Position numbers and translations under genes: made by a program. Below are positions 16,267 through 23,938 of a stretch of DNA of 32,122 bases, one piece after another (the first letter of the stretch is position 1; each line of letters starts with the position of its first letter). The DNA is taken from assembly GCA_044507525.1 (NCBI GenBank), contig JBIQJM010000027.1, positions 1 to 32,122 of the forward strand, written 5' to 3'. The DNA is from Zeimonas sp044507525 (GTDB lineage Bacteria; Pseudomonadota; Gammaproteobacteria; Burkholderiales; Burkholderiaceae_E). Under the pieces are notes generated by a model. It made no database searches. It was not told where the DNA came from and saw only the letters and a program-made list of their open reading frames with translations.

Positions 16267-16917
16267 ATGCTTCGGAGCTTCCTGATCGATCGGTGGGATC
16301 AGATCTGGTTCTCGTCGTGGCAGCATTTCTCGCTCGTCGCCCAGTCACTCGTCCTGGCGACCGCGCTGTCGTTGATCCTCGCCTTCCTCGTCCATCGCAG
16401 CCCGGCGCTCGCTTCGCTGGCCGGTGCAGCCTCCGCCGTCGGATTGACCATTCCGTCCTTCGCGCTGATCGGCCTGCTGATCGTGCCCCTGGGCTTCGGC
16501 GTCCTGCCGTCCGTGGTCGTCGTCTCCTTCTATGCGGCGCTTCCCATCCTGCGCAACGCGGTCGTCGGCCTGAACGCGGTCGATCGGGCGGTGGTCGAGT
16601 CGGCGCGCGGCGTCGGCATGAGCCGCATGCGCACCTTGCTGACGATCGAGTTCCCGTTGGCGTGGCCGGTCATCCTGGCCGGCGTGCGCACGTCGGCGCA
16701 GATGGCGATGGGCATCGCCGCGGTGGCGGCCTACGCGCTGGGTCCGGGGCTGGGCACGTTCATCTTCTCCGGACTGTCGCGCCTGGGCGGAGCGAACTCC
16801 TTCGAGTCGGTCGTGGTCGGAGTGGTCGGCGTGATCGTCGTCGCGCTCGTGCTCGACCTCCTTCTCGCCGGCCTCGGCCGGCTGACCATCTCGCGAGGGG
16901 TCCGTGCCGACGACTAG
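16267..16917 (+). CDS. Quaternary-ammonium/betaine ABC transporter permease 1
   Basis: The 216-residue inner-membrane protein has about five or six helices and the binding-protein-dependent permease motif around VVESARGVGMSRMRTLLTIEFPLAWPVILAG (the EAA loop that docks onto the ATPase). It matches the OpuBB/OsmW/YehW type of permease for glycine betaine, choline and related osmoprotectants. The ATG at 16267 follows GGAGGAG by 11 bases. It is the first gene of a four-gene operon; the ATPase gene begins 14 bases before its end, so translation is probably coupled. It should form a heterodimeric channel with the second permease at 18123. Confidence 0.9.
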   Translation: MLRSFLIDRWDQIWFSSWQHFSLVAQSLVLATALSLILAFLVHRSPALASLAGAASAVGLTIPSFALIGLLIVPLGFGVLPSVVVVSFYAALPILRNAVVGLNAVDRAVVESARGVGMSRMRTLLTIEFPLAWPVILAGVRTSAQMAMGIAAVAAYALGPGLGTFIFSGLSRLGGANSFESVVVGVVGVIVVALVLDLLLAGLGRLTISRGVRADD

Positions 16918-18130
16918 CGAAAGGGGAGAGCCGCCCGCCTCCGGCACGATCCTGCTCGACCGGGTCACCAAGCGCTATCCGGGCCAGTCGAAGCCGGCCG
17001 TCGATCGCCTCACGCTCGAAATCCCGGCCGGCCGCGTCGTGATGCTCGTCGGCCCTTCGGGATGCGGCAAGACGACGACGTTGAAGATGATCAATCGCCT
17101 CGTCGAGCCGGACTCGGGCCGCATCCTGCTGGGCGGCGAAGACGTCACCGGACGGAACGGAGACGCGCTTCGCCGACGCATGGGGTACGTCATCCAGTCG
17201 GGCGGACTCTTTCCGCACATGACGGTCGCCGCGAACATCGCGATCGTCCCGAAGATGCTCGGATGGTCCAGGGCGGCGATCGCCCGGCGCGTCGACGAGC
17301 TGCTCGAGCTGGTTTCGCTCGATCCCGCGCTGTATCGCACGCGCTATCCGAGGGAGCTTTCGGGCGGGCAGCAGCAGCGCGTCGGCGTCGCGCGTGCGCT
17401 GGCGGCGGACCCGCCCGTGCTGCTGATGGACGAACCCTTCGGGGCGGTCGACCCGATCACGCGCCAGCGCCTGCAGGACGAACTGCTGCGGATCCAGGAG
17501 GAAGTGCAGAAGACGATCGTCTTCGTCACGCACGACTTCGACGAGGCGATGAAGCTGGGCGACTGGATCGTGATCTTCTCCGAGGGCGCGCGCATCGTGC
17601 AGTACGACACGCCCGAGCGGATCCTCGCGCAGCCGGCGAACGCGTTCGTCGCGGATTTCATCGGATCGGGCGCCGGACTGAAGCAGCTGGCGCTGACGCG
17701 GGTGCGCGACGTGGCGCTGGCCGGCGCCGTGACCGCTTCGCCCGGCGAGCGAGCCGCGGAGGTGCTGGCGCGCGTCGAGCGCGCCGGCCACGGCCACGTC
17801 GTCGTCGTCGATCGCCGCGGGCGTCCTTCCGACTGGCTGTCGCGGCGCCAGTTGTCGCAGATCGCCGTGATCGCGGAAAGGACGAATCCCGAACTGCCGC
17901 TCGTCGTGCAGGGATCCACGCTGAGCGACGCGCTCGACACGATGCTCGCTTCGAGTGCCGGCGCCGCGCTGGTCACGGGGCGAGGCAACGCCTTCCTCGG
18001 CGTGATCACGGTCGAGGTCGTCATGGAAGCCATTGCGCGCGTGCGCGCCGCCGCGAGGTCCACCGAGCTCGCGGCGCCGGTCGGCACGAACGCGGACTCC
18101 GTCGCGAGCCGGGAGACGCCGGATGCATGA
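16904..18130 (+). CDS. Quaternary-ammonium/betaine ABC transporter ATP-binding protein
   Basis: The 408-residue cytoplasmic subunit powers import. It has Walker A GPSGCGKTT (50-58), Q-loop Q98, the signature LSGGQQQRV (152-160), Walker B VLLMDEP (172-178) and the switch histidine H210. After the ATPase domain a ~130-residue C-terminal region (~265-390) resembles the paired CBS-like modules of OpuA/OpuC-type ATPases (VVVVDRRGRPSDWLSR; ALVTGRGNAFLGVITVE), which in relatives sense ionic strength or nucleotides. The GTG start at 16904 has GAGGGG nearby and overlaps the first permease gene by 14 bases; its stop overlaps the next permease gene by 8 bases. Closest known organisation: OsmU of Salmonella and YehZYXW of E. 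coli. Confidence 0.92.
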   Translation: MPTTSERGEPPASGTILLDRVTKRYPGQSKPAVDRLTLEIPAGRVVMLVGPSGCGKTTTLKMINRLVEPDSGRILLGGEDVTGRNGDALRRRMGYVIQSGGLFPHMTVAANIAIVPKMLGWSRAAIARRVDELLELVSLDPALYRTRYPRELSGGQQQRVGVARALAADPPVLLMDEPFGAVDPITRQRLQDELLRIQEEVQKTIVFVTHDFDEAMKLGDWIVIFSEGARIVQYDTPERILAQPANAFVADFIGSGAGLKQLALTRVRDVALAGAVTASPGERAAEVLARVERAGHGHVVVVDRRGRPSDWLSRRQLSQIAVIAERTNPELPLVVQGSTLSDALDTMLASSAGAALVTGRGNAFLGVITVEVVMEAIARVRAAARSTELAAPVGTNADSVASRETPDA

Positions 18131-18881
18131 CGCCCCGTGCAGGCCGGCGGCCGCGGACGGATCGACCCGGCGCAGCCTGGTCGTCCAGCCCGTCGCGGTT
18201 CTCGTCATCCTGGGCGCGTTCGCTGCCTGGCTGTCGACGGCGCAACTGTCGCCGACGGAGCGCGCCACGCTCAATCCGCGCGATCTGCTCGCGTACACCG
18301 GCGAGCACCTCGCGCTGACCTTCGTCTCGACCGTGCTCGTCCTGGCCGTGGCCATTCCGCTCGGCATCGTGCTGACGCGACGCCCCTTCGCGCGTGCGAG
18401 CGGCGCCGTGCTCGCCGTCGCCAACGCCGGCCAGGCGGCACCGGTGGTCGGGCTGATCGTCCTCTTCGCCTTCTGGCTCGGATTCACCTTCTGGACGGCC
18501 GTGGCCGCACTCGTCGCCTATGCCGCACTTCCGGTGCTGAGGAACACGATGGTGGGCATCCAGGGCGTGGATCCGCGGCTCGTCGAAGCGGGCCGTGGAA
18601 TGGGGATGAGCGCGCGCTCGGTGCTGTGGCGCATCGAACTGCCGCTCGCGGTTCCGGTGATGCTGGCCGGGATCCGGACCGCGCTCGTGCTGGTCGTCGG
18701 CTCGGCGACGCTCGCCACCTTCGTCGGCGCGGGGGGTCTCGGACTGCTGATCACGACCGGGGTGACGCTGTTCCTGCCGAGCGTGCTGGTCTCGGGTGCG
18801 CTGTTGATCGCGCTGCTCGCGCTGCTCGTCGATTGGGCGGGCCGGGTCTTCGAGCACTACGCGCGTCCTCGGGGCCTGTAG
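18123..18881 (+). CDS. Quaternary-ammonium/betaine ABC transporter permease 2
   Basis: The 252-residue permease starts with a long N-terminal helix preceded by a polar segment (residues ~1-60), then five further helices. Its EAA loop is VEAGRGMGMSARSVLWRIELPLAVPVMLAG. It is longer than permease 1 and resembles the OpuBD/OsmY/YehY type. ATG at 18123 is chosen because it begins just before the ATPase stop (8-base overlap); an in-frame upstream start at 18033 would add an arginine-rich, unlikely extension. The second permease lying after the ATPase, not next to the first, is characteristic of the OsmU-type layout. Confidence 0.88.
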   Translation: MHDAPCRPAAADGSTRRSLVVQPVAVLVILGAFAAWLSTAQLSPTERATLNPRDLLAYTGEHLALTFVSTVLVLAVAIPLGIVLTRRPFARASGAVLAVANAGQAAPVVGLIVLFAFWLGFTFWTAVAALVAYAALPVLRNTMVGIQGVDPRLVEAGRGMGMSARSVLWRIELPLAVPVMLAGIRTALVLVVGSATLATFVGAGGLGLLITTGVTLFLPSVLVSGALLIALLALLVDWAGRVFEHYARPRGL

Positions 18882-18911
18882 GTGCGGCCGGTGTCGACGT
18901 CCGGGGCATGC

Positions 18912-19904
18912 ATGCATCGGATCCGGCGCACGGCGCCGGCGATCGTCGTGCTCGCGGGCGCGTTGTCGATCGCCGCCTGCGGACTGCAGCCGGCGGACAG
19001 CTTCGTCCCCGATGCGGCGCCCGGTTCGATCCGGCCGATCGAGGACCTTCCTGCGCGGGCGTCGCTCACCGTCACGTCGAAGAACTTCACCGAGGCGTTG
19101 ATCCTCGCCAAGATGGCCGTGCTCGCCGCACGGGTGGCCGGCTTCGAGGTGACCGACATGTCGAACGTGCCCGGGAGCGTGGCGGTGCGCGAACTGATGC
19201 TCGAGGGGGACGCCGACCTCGTCTGGGACTACACGGGGACCGCGTGGCTGACGTATCTCGGCCACGCGAAGGCCGTTCCGGACCAGCGCCTCCAGTACGA
19301 GGCCGTGCGCGACGAGGACGAGGAGAACGGCCTGAGCTGGCTGGAACCCGCCCGGCTCGACAACACCTACGCCTTCGCCGTGCGGGCCGGCGCGGTGCCG
19401 GCGCTCGGCGGGATCTCGCGGTTGTCGCAACTCGCGCAGCTTCCCGTGGGCGCGCGCACCTTCTGCGTCGACGCCGAGTTCAATTCGCGTCCCGACGGCT
19501 TCAAGCCGATGCTGCAGGCATACGGGCTCGCGCTCGGCGCCGCCGACGGCGTCCCGACGGCCAACGTGACGATCCTCGACATCGGCGCCGTCTACGAGGC
19601 GACCGCGCGGGGGGTGTGCAATTTCGGCGAGGTGTTCGCCACCGATGGCCGCATCGCCTCGCTCGGCCTCGAGGTCCTCGAGGACGACCGGGGATTCTTT
19701 CCCGCCTACAACGCGGCTCCGGTCGTGCGCACCGGCACGCTGGAGCAGTACCCGCAACTGGCGCAGATCCTTCGCAGCATCTCGTCGAGGCTCACGAACC
19801 CGCAGCAGCAGGAGCTCAATCGCCGGGTCGACGTCGACGGCGAGGACCCTGCGCGGGTCGCGTTCGACTGGATGCGCCGGGAGGGCCTGATCACCGCGCC
19901 CTGA
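18912..19904 (+). CDS. Quaternary-ammonium/betaine-binding lipoprotein of the ABC transporter
   Basis: The 330-residue product starts with a lipoprotein signal whose lipobox SIAAC places the lipidated cysteine at residue 23, so it is probably tethered to the outer face of the inner membrane. The mature part has hallmarks of the OpuC/OsmX/YehZ substrate-binding family: TSKNFTEALILAKM near the N terminus, DLVWDYTGTAWL, and DAEFNSRPDGFKPMLQAYGL. The tyrosine/aspartate patches suit a cationic methylammonium ligand. A GTG at 18882 directly after the permease stop is an alternative start giving ten extra residues; the ATG at 18912 gives a cleaner signal. It is the last gene of the operon and faces the methyltransferase gene tail to tail, only 18 bases away. 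Confidence 0.9.
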   Translation: MHRIRRTAPAIVVLAGALSIAACGLQPADSFVPDAAPGSIRPIEDLPARASLTVTSKNFTEALILAKMAVLAARVAGFEVTDMSNVPGSVAVRELMLEGDADLVWDYTGTAWLTYLGHAKAVPDQRLQYEAVRDEDEENGLSWLEPARLDNTYAFAVRAGAVPALGGISRLSQLAQLPVGARTFCVDAEFNSRPDGFKPMLQAYGLALGAADGVPTANVTILDIGAVYEATARGVCNFGEVFATDGRIASLGLEVLEDDRGFFPAYNAAPVVRTGTLEQYPQLAQILRSISSRLTNPQQQELNRRVDVDGEDPARVAFDWMRREGLITAP

Positions 19905-19922
19905 AGCCGCGGCGATGCGGGT

Positions 19923-20699
19923 TCATTGCGACCGGAATTCGTCGATCACGCGCTCGTCGATGTCGCTGCGCTTGCGCGCGACCAGCATGTAGTAGAAGAG
20001 CGGATCGCCTTCGCTCGACAGGCGATGGCGGTAGCGCTCGAGATGGTGCAGCTCCATCGTGTCGATCGCCAGCAGGTGCTTGATCAGCCGCGAGAAGCCG
20101 GAACGGTCGCCTTCGTACATGAAGGTGTCGCGGATGTTGAACGCCACCCAGCCCGCGTTCGACACCAGGTTGAACGCGTGCGCGAAGGCCGGCACCGGTA
20201 TGTCGCCGAAGCCGAGCGCGGCGATGCACGTCATGCAGTTGAAGTTCCAGCGTTGCAGCTCGGCCAGCGTGGCGCGATCGGGGCGGCTGAGGTCCTTGAC
20301 GTAGTAGGCGTCGTAGGCATGCGGGCGGTCGCGTTCGCAGGCGCTCTTCGCGGCTTCGGAGATGTCGATCCCCACCACGCGTGCGGCGTCGAGCAGCTCG
20401 CCGACCATGCCGTTTCCTGCGCCGAGGTCGAGCACGCGCAGGCCGTTGATGTGCTCGTTGTTGTTGACCAGCACCCGCGAGAGCAGCTCCGCGGCCTTCG
20501 CAGGCGAAGAGCAGCGCAGGCGCTTGTAGAACAGCTGCTCGTAGAGCCCGGGGCGTTGGTAGATCAGGTCGTAGTCGTGGAAGCGCAGCTTCTGCTGGTT
20601 GCCGTTCTCGTACAGGTAGAAGAAGGCTTCGTCCTGCGTGAGATCGCGACAGTCGGCCGCGGGAAAGCGGATGTCGTACAGCGGCTGCGATGCAGTCAT
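19923..20699 (-). CDS. Class I SAM-dependent methyltransferase
   Basis: The 258-residue protein has the Rossmann-like SAM-binding core: motif I VLDLGAGNGMVGE (near residues 90-102) followed by VVGIDIS, the acidic end of strand 2. A long helical N-terminal cap (residues 1-85, including FFYLYENGNQQKLRFHDYDLIYQRPGLYEQLFY) is likely to shape the substrate site. The substrate is not predictable; small-molecule or lipid methylation are both possible. Betaine-forming glycine methyltransferases have a different N-terminal region, so I do not claim that despite the neighbouring betaine importer. The ATG at 20699 has AAAGGAG eight bases upstream. A long foldable leader precedes it (see next entries). 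Confidence 0.85.
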   Translation of the reverse strand: MTASQPLYDIRFPAADCRDLTQDEAFFYLYENGNQQKLRFHDYDLIYQRPGLYEQLFYKRLRCSSPAKAAELLSRVLVNNNEHINGLRVLDLGAGNGMVGELLDAARVVGIDISEAAKSACERDRPHAYDAYYVKDLSRPDRATLAELQRWNFNCMTCIAALGFGDIPVPAFAHAFNLVSNAGWVAFNIRDTFMYEGDRSGFSRLIKHLLAIDTMELHHLERYRHRLSSEGDPLFYYMLVARKRSDIDERVIDEFRSQ

Positions 20700-20918
20700 G
20701 AGGATTTCTCCTTTGCTCGGTTGTGGTCGACCGCGCACGGCGCCTCATGCAGCGCATCGTTTCGTCGCCAGCCGGCGCTGGTTCGTTCGACGATCCGCGT
20801 ACGGCGGATCAACTGCAGGAGGCCGGTGCAGCCGCAGCCGGTCGGGTCCTCCGCGGTGTCGCGGCGATCCGCCGCGTTTCGCAAGGCGGCTGTGGGAGAG
20901 CCGGGCCGGGCACCCGGA
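20700..20918 (-). other. Hairpin-rich leader of the methyltransferase gene
   Basis: No gene is seen here. On paper the stretch contains a chain of stems: CCAGC/GCTGG (20768-20772/20777-20781), GATCCGC/GCGGATC (20792-20798/20804-20810, 7 bp with a 5-base loop) and a 6-bp stem (20860-20865/20871-20876). The methyltransferase ribosome site AAAGGAG lies at 20714-20708. If transcribed from above 21000, the mRNA would have an untranslated leader of more than 300 bases, unusually long and structured. High G+C makes chance stems common, so individual hairpins are weak evidence. Confidence 0.4.
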
Positions 20919-21030
20919 CGGGGCACGAGGTGTGCGCCCGCTTCGCCTCGGGGACTCGCCCCCGATGGAAGACCTCTCTCGTATGACTGCGCGGTGTGGA
21001 CTCGTGTCTCGGACGCTCCACCGCGCGAAG
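20919..21030 (-). ncRNA. Candidate structured RNA / riboswitch-like element
   Basis: Read on the minus strand, four helices can coexist. P1 pairs 21025-21030 with 20941-20946 (6 bp). Inside it, P2 pairs 20991-21000 with 21017-21024 (8 bp, 2-base bulge) and P3 pairs 20948-20953 with 20960-20965 (6 bp). Directly after P1, P4 pairs 20919-20926 with 20932-20940 (8 bp, one bulged base) and its 5-base loop (20927-20931, RNA ACCUC) is exactly complementary to GAGGU (20976-20972) in the P2-P3 linker. That 25-base linker is less GC-rich than its surroundings, as ligand-binding or conserved joining segments often are. A possible extended -10 (TGGTACACT, 21037-21029) just upstream would start transcription near 21022, which would cut P1. 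I do not recognise a known RNA family. It could instead be a 3' structure of the preceding lyase operon. Confidence 0.4.
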
Positions 21031-21098
21031 TGTACCACCCGGGTCGAGCGGATTTTCCGCCGCGGCGTCGCGCAGCGAGGCTGCGTCGGCAGGATGCG

Positions 21099-22067
21099 CT
21101 AGGGTCGGGCGCCGCGATCGTCGGCCTGCCGCTCCCGCGCTCGACGAAGCCACGCGATCGCACGTCCGCCCAGCGGGCGTCGCAGTTGCGCCTCGGCGAA
21201 GTCGATCGCCTCGAGCAGGCCGTCGACGACGATGCCGGTCGACAGGCCGCTGCGTTCGGCCATCAGGACGAGGTCCTCGGTGGCGAGGTTGCCGGATGCG
21301 CCGGGGGCGAACGGGCAACCGCCGATCCCGCCGACGCTGGCGTCGAAGCGGCGAATGCCGGCCTCGAGGGCAGCCCAGACATTCGCCAGGCCCATGCCCC
21401 GGGTGTCGTGGAAGTGCGCCGCGAGGTCGCTGGCCGGGATCAGTTGCGTGAGCTTGCCCATGCGCTCCCTCACCATGCCGGGCGAGGCTGCGCCGATCGT
21501 GTCGGCGATGACCACCTCGTGGGCGCCGGCCGCGTGCATGCGCCGGGCGAGCGACAGGACCGTGTCGAGCGGCACCAGGCCCTCGAACGGACACTCGAAC
21601 GCGACTGCGACGTAGGCACGGGTGCGGATACCGAGCGCGTGCGCTTCCTGCAGCGTCTGCTCGCAGACCTCGCAGGCCTGCGCCAGGCCCATGTTGATGT
21701 TCCTGCGGTTCATCGTCTCGGTCGCCGAGAGGACGACGGCGATCTCGCGCGCACCGGCGGCCCTGGCGCGCTCGAGGCCCTTGAGGTTGGGCACGAGCAC
21801 CGAGGTCCGAAGTTCGGGCAGGCGCTCCTGCACCTGCGCCAGCAACTCGGGCGCATCCGCCATCTGGGGAACCGCTTTCGGGGAGACGAAGCTGGTGGCT
21901 TCGACGCTTCGAACGCCGGCCGCAGCGAGCAGGCGAATCAACTCGAGCTTGGCTTGCGTGTCGACCGCGATCGGCTGGTTCTGCAGGCCGTCGCGCGGCG
22001 ATACGTCCGTCACGTGGATCCATTGCCTTCGCGCTGCTTCGCGGTCGGCTGGTGGAAGGGAACTCAC
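21099..22067 (-). CDS. Hydroxymethylglutaryl-CoA lyase family enzyme
   Basis: The 322-residue TIM-barrel enzyme belongs to the HMG-CoA lyase family, which cleaves 3-hydroxy-3-methylglutaryl-CoA to acetoacetate and acetyl-CoA. Catalytic and metal residues are all present: R25-D26 in SPRDGLQNQ, H218-F-H220-DTRG, and the signature loop GGCPFAPGASGN with C251 and N260, then E264. It follows the CoA-transferase gene with a GTGA overlap (start GTG at 22067). Next to a CoA-transferase and away from leucine-degradation genes, it may cleave a different 3-hydroxyacyl-CoA, such as a methyl-branched dicarboxyl-CoA; that is inference. It ends the leftward catabolic operon. Confidence 0.9.
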   Translation of the reverse strand: MSSLPPADREAARRQWIHVTDVSPRDGLQNQPIAVDTQAKLELIRLLAAAGVRSVEATSFVSPKAVPQMADAPELLAQVQERLPELRTSVLVPNLKGLERARAAGAREIAVVLSATETMNRRNINMGLAQACEVCEQTLQEAHALGIRTRAYVAVAFECPFEGLVPLDTVLSLARRMHAAGAHEVVIADTIGAASPGMVRERMGKLTQLIPASDLAAHFHDTRGMGLANVWAALEAGIRRFDASVGGIGGCPFAPGASGNLATEDLVLMAERSGLSTGIVVDGLLEAIDFAEAQLRRPLGGRAIAWLRRARERQADDRGARP

Positions 22068-23260
22068 GCGATCGAGCCCTCGCGGTACAGCCGCGCCAGC
22101 TTCTCCGGGCCGTAGCCGAGCAGATCCGACAGCACTTCCCGCGTGTGCTCGCCCAGCGCCGGCGGGCAGCCGTAGCGCTGCGGCGATTCGCCGGCGAACT
22201 TGATCGGATTGCCCGGCATGCGCAGCGTCTCGCCGTTCTTCAGCTCGACGTCGACCACCATCTCGCGGGCGCGCACCTGCGGATCGTCGAGCGCCTGCTG
22301 GATGTCGTTGACCGGACCGCAGGGAATGCGAGCTGCCCGCAGTTCGGACAGCCAGTGGTCGGTGCTGCGGGTCCGGAACCTCTCCGACAGGAGCGCATCG
22401 ATGCGAGCCTTGGCCGCGAAGCGCACGGGCTGCTCGCGAAGCGCCGGATCGAGCAGCTCGGGGATGGCCATGAACTCGGCGAAACGTTCGAAGAACGCGT
22501 CGCCGATGCAGGCCACGATGATGTGGCCGTCGGCCGTCGGGTAGCTGTTGTAGGGAACGTGCACGAAGTGCCCGTTTCCGATCCCCTGCGGAACGTGGCC
22601 CGACATCAGGCACATCGTCGCCATGTAGTTCAGCAGCGAGATCTGCACGTCGAGCATGGAGACATCGATGTGCCGTCCGCGACCGGTGCGTTCGCGCTCG
22701 GCGAGCGCCGCGAGGATTCCCACGGTTCCGAACACGCCGCCGCCCAGGTCGCCGATCGGAATGCCGCTGCGCGTCGGGCCGGTGTCGGGCGTGCCGGTGA
22801 TCGACATTCCGCCGCCCATCGCCTGCACGACCTGGTCGAACGCGGGACGTTGCGTCTCCGGGCCGGTCTCGCCGAACCCGGTGACGGAGCAGGTGATGAT
22901 GCGCGGGTTCACCTTGGCCAGCGATGCGTGGTCGATGCCGAGCCGCTTGGGAACGCCCACGCTGAAGTTGTCGTAGACGACGTCCGCATGGCGCACGAGG
23001 TCCAGGAAGACCTCCTTGCCCGTCTCGCTCTTGAGGTCGATGCAGACGCTCTGCTTGTTGCGGTTGAGCGTGAGGTAGTAGGCCCCCATGCCGTCGCGCG
23101 AGTAGTCGGGGTCCGTCTCGAGCAGTCGGCGGGTACCCTCGCCGGTTCCCGGTGGTTCCACCTTGATGGTGCGCGCACCGAGATCGGCGAGCAGCATCGT
23201 CCCGTAGGGACCGGACAGCATGTGGGTGAGGTCGATGACTGTGATGTGATCGAGAGCCAT
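22064..23260 (-). CDS. Class III (CaiB/BaiF-type) CoA-transferase
   Basis: The 398-residue cytoplasmic enzyme moves CoA between carboxylic acids through an aspartyl-CoA thioester. Family features are the N-terminal VIDLTHMLSGPYGTMLLADLGA, KVEPPGTGEGTR, and the catalytic aspartate D171 in GIPIGDLGGG (D169 in formyl-CoA transferase). Length is standard. The likely donor is succinyl-CoA or acetyl-CoA and the acceptor probably the acid made by the upstream hydrolase/isomerase steps. It starts at ATG 23260, 27 bases after the hydrolase gene, and overlaps the lyase gene by four bases. CoA activation followed by an HMG-CoA-lyase-type cleavage makes chemical sense as a pair. Confidence 0.92.
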   Translation of the reverse strand: MALDHITVIDLTHMLSGPYGTMLLADLGARTIKVEPPGTGEGTRRLLETDPDYSRDGMGAYYLTLNRNKQSVCIDLKSETGKEVFLDLVRHADVVYDNFSVGVPKRLGIDHASLAKVNPRIITCSVTGFGETGPETQRPAFDQVVQAMGGGMSITGTPDTGPTRSGIPIGDLGGGVFGTVGILAALAERERTGRGRHIDVSMLDVQISLLNYMATMCLMSGHVPQGIGNGHFVHVPYNSYPTADGHIIVACIGDAFFERFAEFMAIPELLDPALREQPVRFAAKARIDALLSERFRTRSTDHWLSELRAARIPCGPVNDIQQALDDPQVRAREMVVDVELKNGETLRMPGNPIKFAGESPQRYGCPPALGEHTREVLSDLLGYGPEKLARLYREGSIA

Positions 23261-23287
23261 TGCAGCGGGCGCGGGCGAGCGCGCGGT

Positions 23288-23938
23288 TCAGTGGTCGAGC
23301 GCGGCTTGCGCCTGGGCCAGCGTCATGACGTCGGCGTATTTCGCGTCGAGATCGAAGAGATTGGCTTCGTGAGGTCGCGGATGCCGGTCGCCGCAGGCGT
23401 CGCCGACGACGATCGGAACGAAGCCGAGCTGGATCGCATCGACCGCGCTGGCCCGCACGCATCCGCTCGTCGTCATGCCGGCCAGCAGGACGCAGTCGAC
23501 GCCCAGCGCGCGCAGCATGCTGGACAGCGAAGTACCGAAGAACGCGCTCGCGTACTGTTTCGTCACGACCGGCTCGGTGGCGGTCGGTCGCAGCGAAGGC
23601 ACGAACTCGGCGAGCGGGCTGCCCGTGCGGAACACCTCGAGCGCCGGGATCTTCCGGAAGAAGACGCCGCCGTCGATGCCGTCCGGCCGGTACTCGACGC
23701 GCGTGTGGAACACCGGGAACCGGCGCTGCCGCGCCCAGTCCAGCAGCGCACGCGCGTTCTCGAGCACCGTGGGGCAGTTCGCGAAGAGCGGCGAGCCGGC
23801 AACGAAGTAGGCCTGCGCGAAGTCGATCAGCACGAGCGCCTGCCGCGTGCCGAAGCCGAGCGACTTCCCGAAGGCCCCGTTGGCGTAGTTGCGCTCGAGG
23901 GACTCCGCTGCACGAAGGTCCGAATCAGGCTGCGGCAT
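23288..23938 (-). CDS. Isochorismatase-family cysteine hydrolase (amidohydrolase type)
   Basis: The 216-residue enzyme has the cysteine-hydrolase triad D39 (VLIDF), K127 (VTKQYASAFFGT) and C160 (TTSGCVRAS), with the usual cis-peptide-type sequence before the cysteine. A catalytic cysteine means it hydrolyses an amide, like N-carbamoylsarcosine amidase, nicotinamidase or maleamate amidohydrolase, not the enol ether of isochorismate. The SAFFGT and GCVRASAVDA segments are closest, from memory, to the carbamoylsarcosine/maleamate group. The gene starts 14 bases inside the end of the GntR gene. Next to maleate-isomerase-fold proteins, a maleamate-like substrate is attractive but unproven. Confidence 0.87.
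   Translation of the reverse strand: MPQPDSDLRAAESLERNYANGAFGKSLGFGTRQALVLIDFAQAYFVAGSPLFANCPTVLENARALLDWARQRRFPVFHTRVEYRPDGIDGGVFFRKIPALEVFRTGSPLAEFVPSLRPTATEPVVTKQYASAFFGTSLSSMLRALGVDCVLLAGMTTSGCVRASAVDAIQLGFVPIVVGDACGDRHPRPHEANLFDLDAKYADVMTLAQAQAALDH

Noticed and set aside
20696..21163. Possible small genes on either strand in the methyltransferase leader
   Set aside because: Translations are Arg/Gly/Pro-rich with no motif and cross predicted RNA helices; no ribosome sites.
23288..23938. True isochorismatase (siderophore pathway)
   Set aside because: The catalytic cysteine C160 marks an amide hydrolase; no siderophore genes are nearby.
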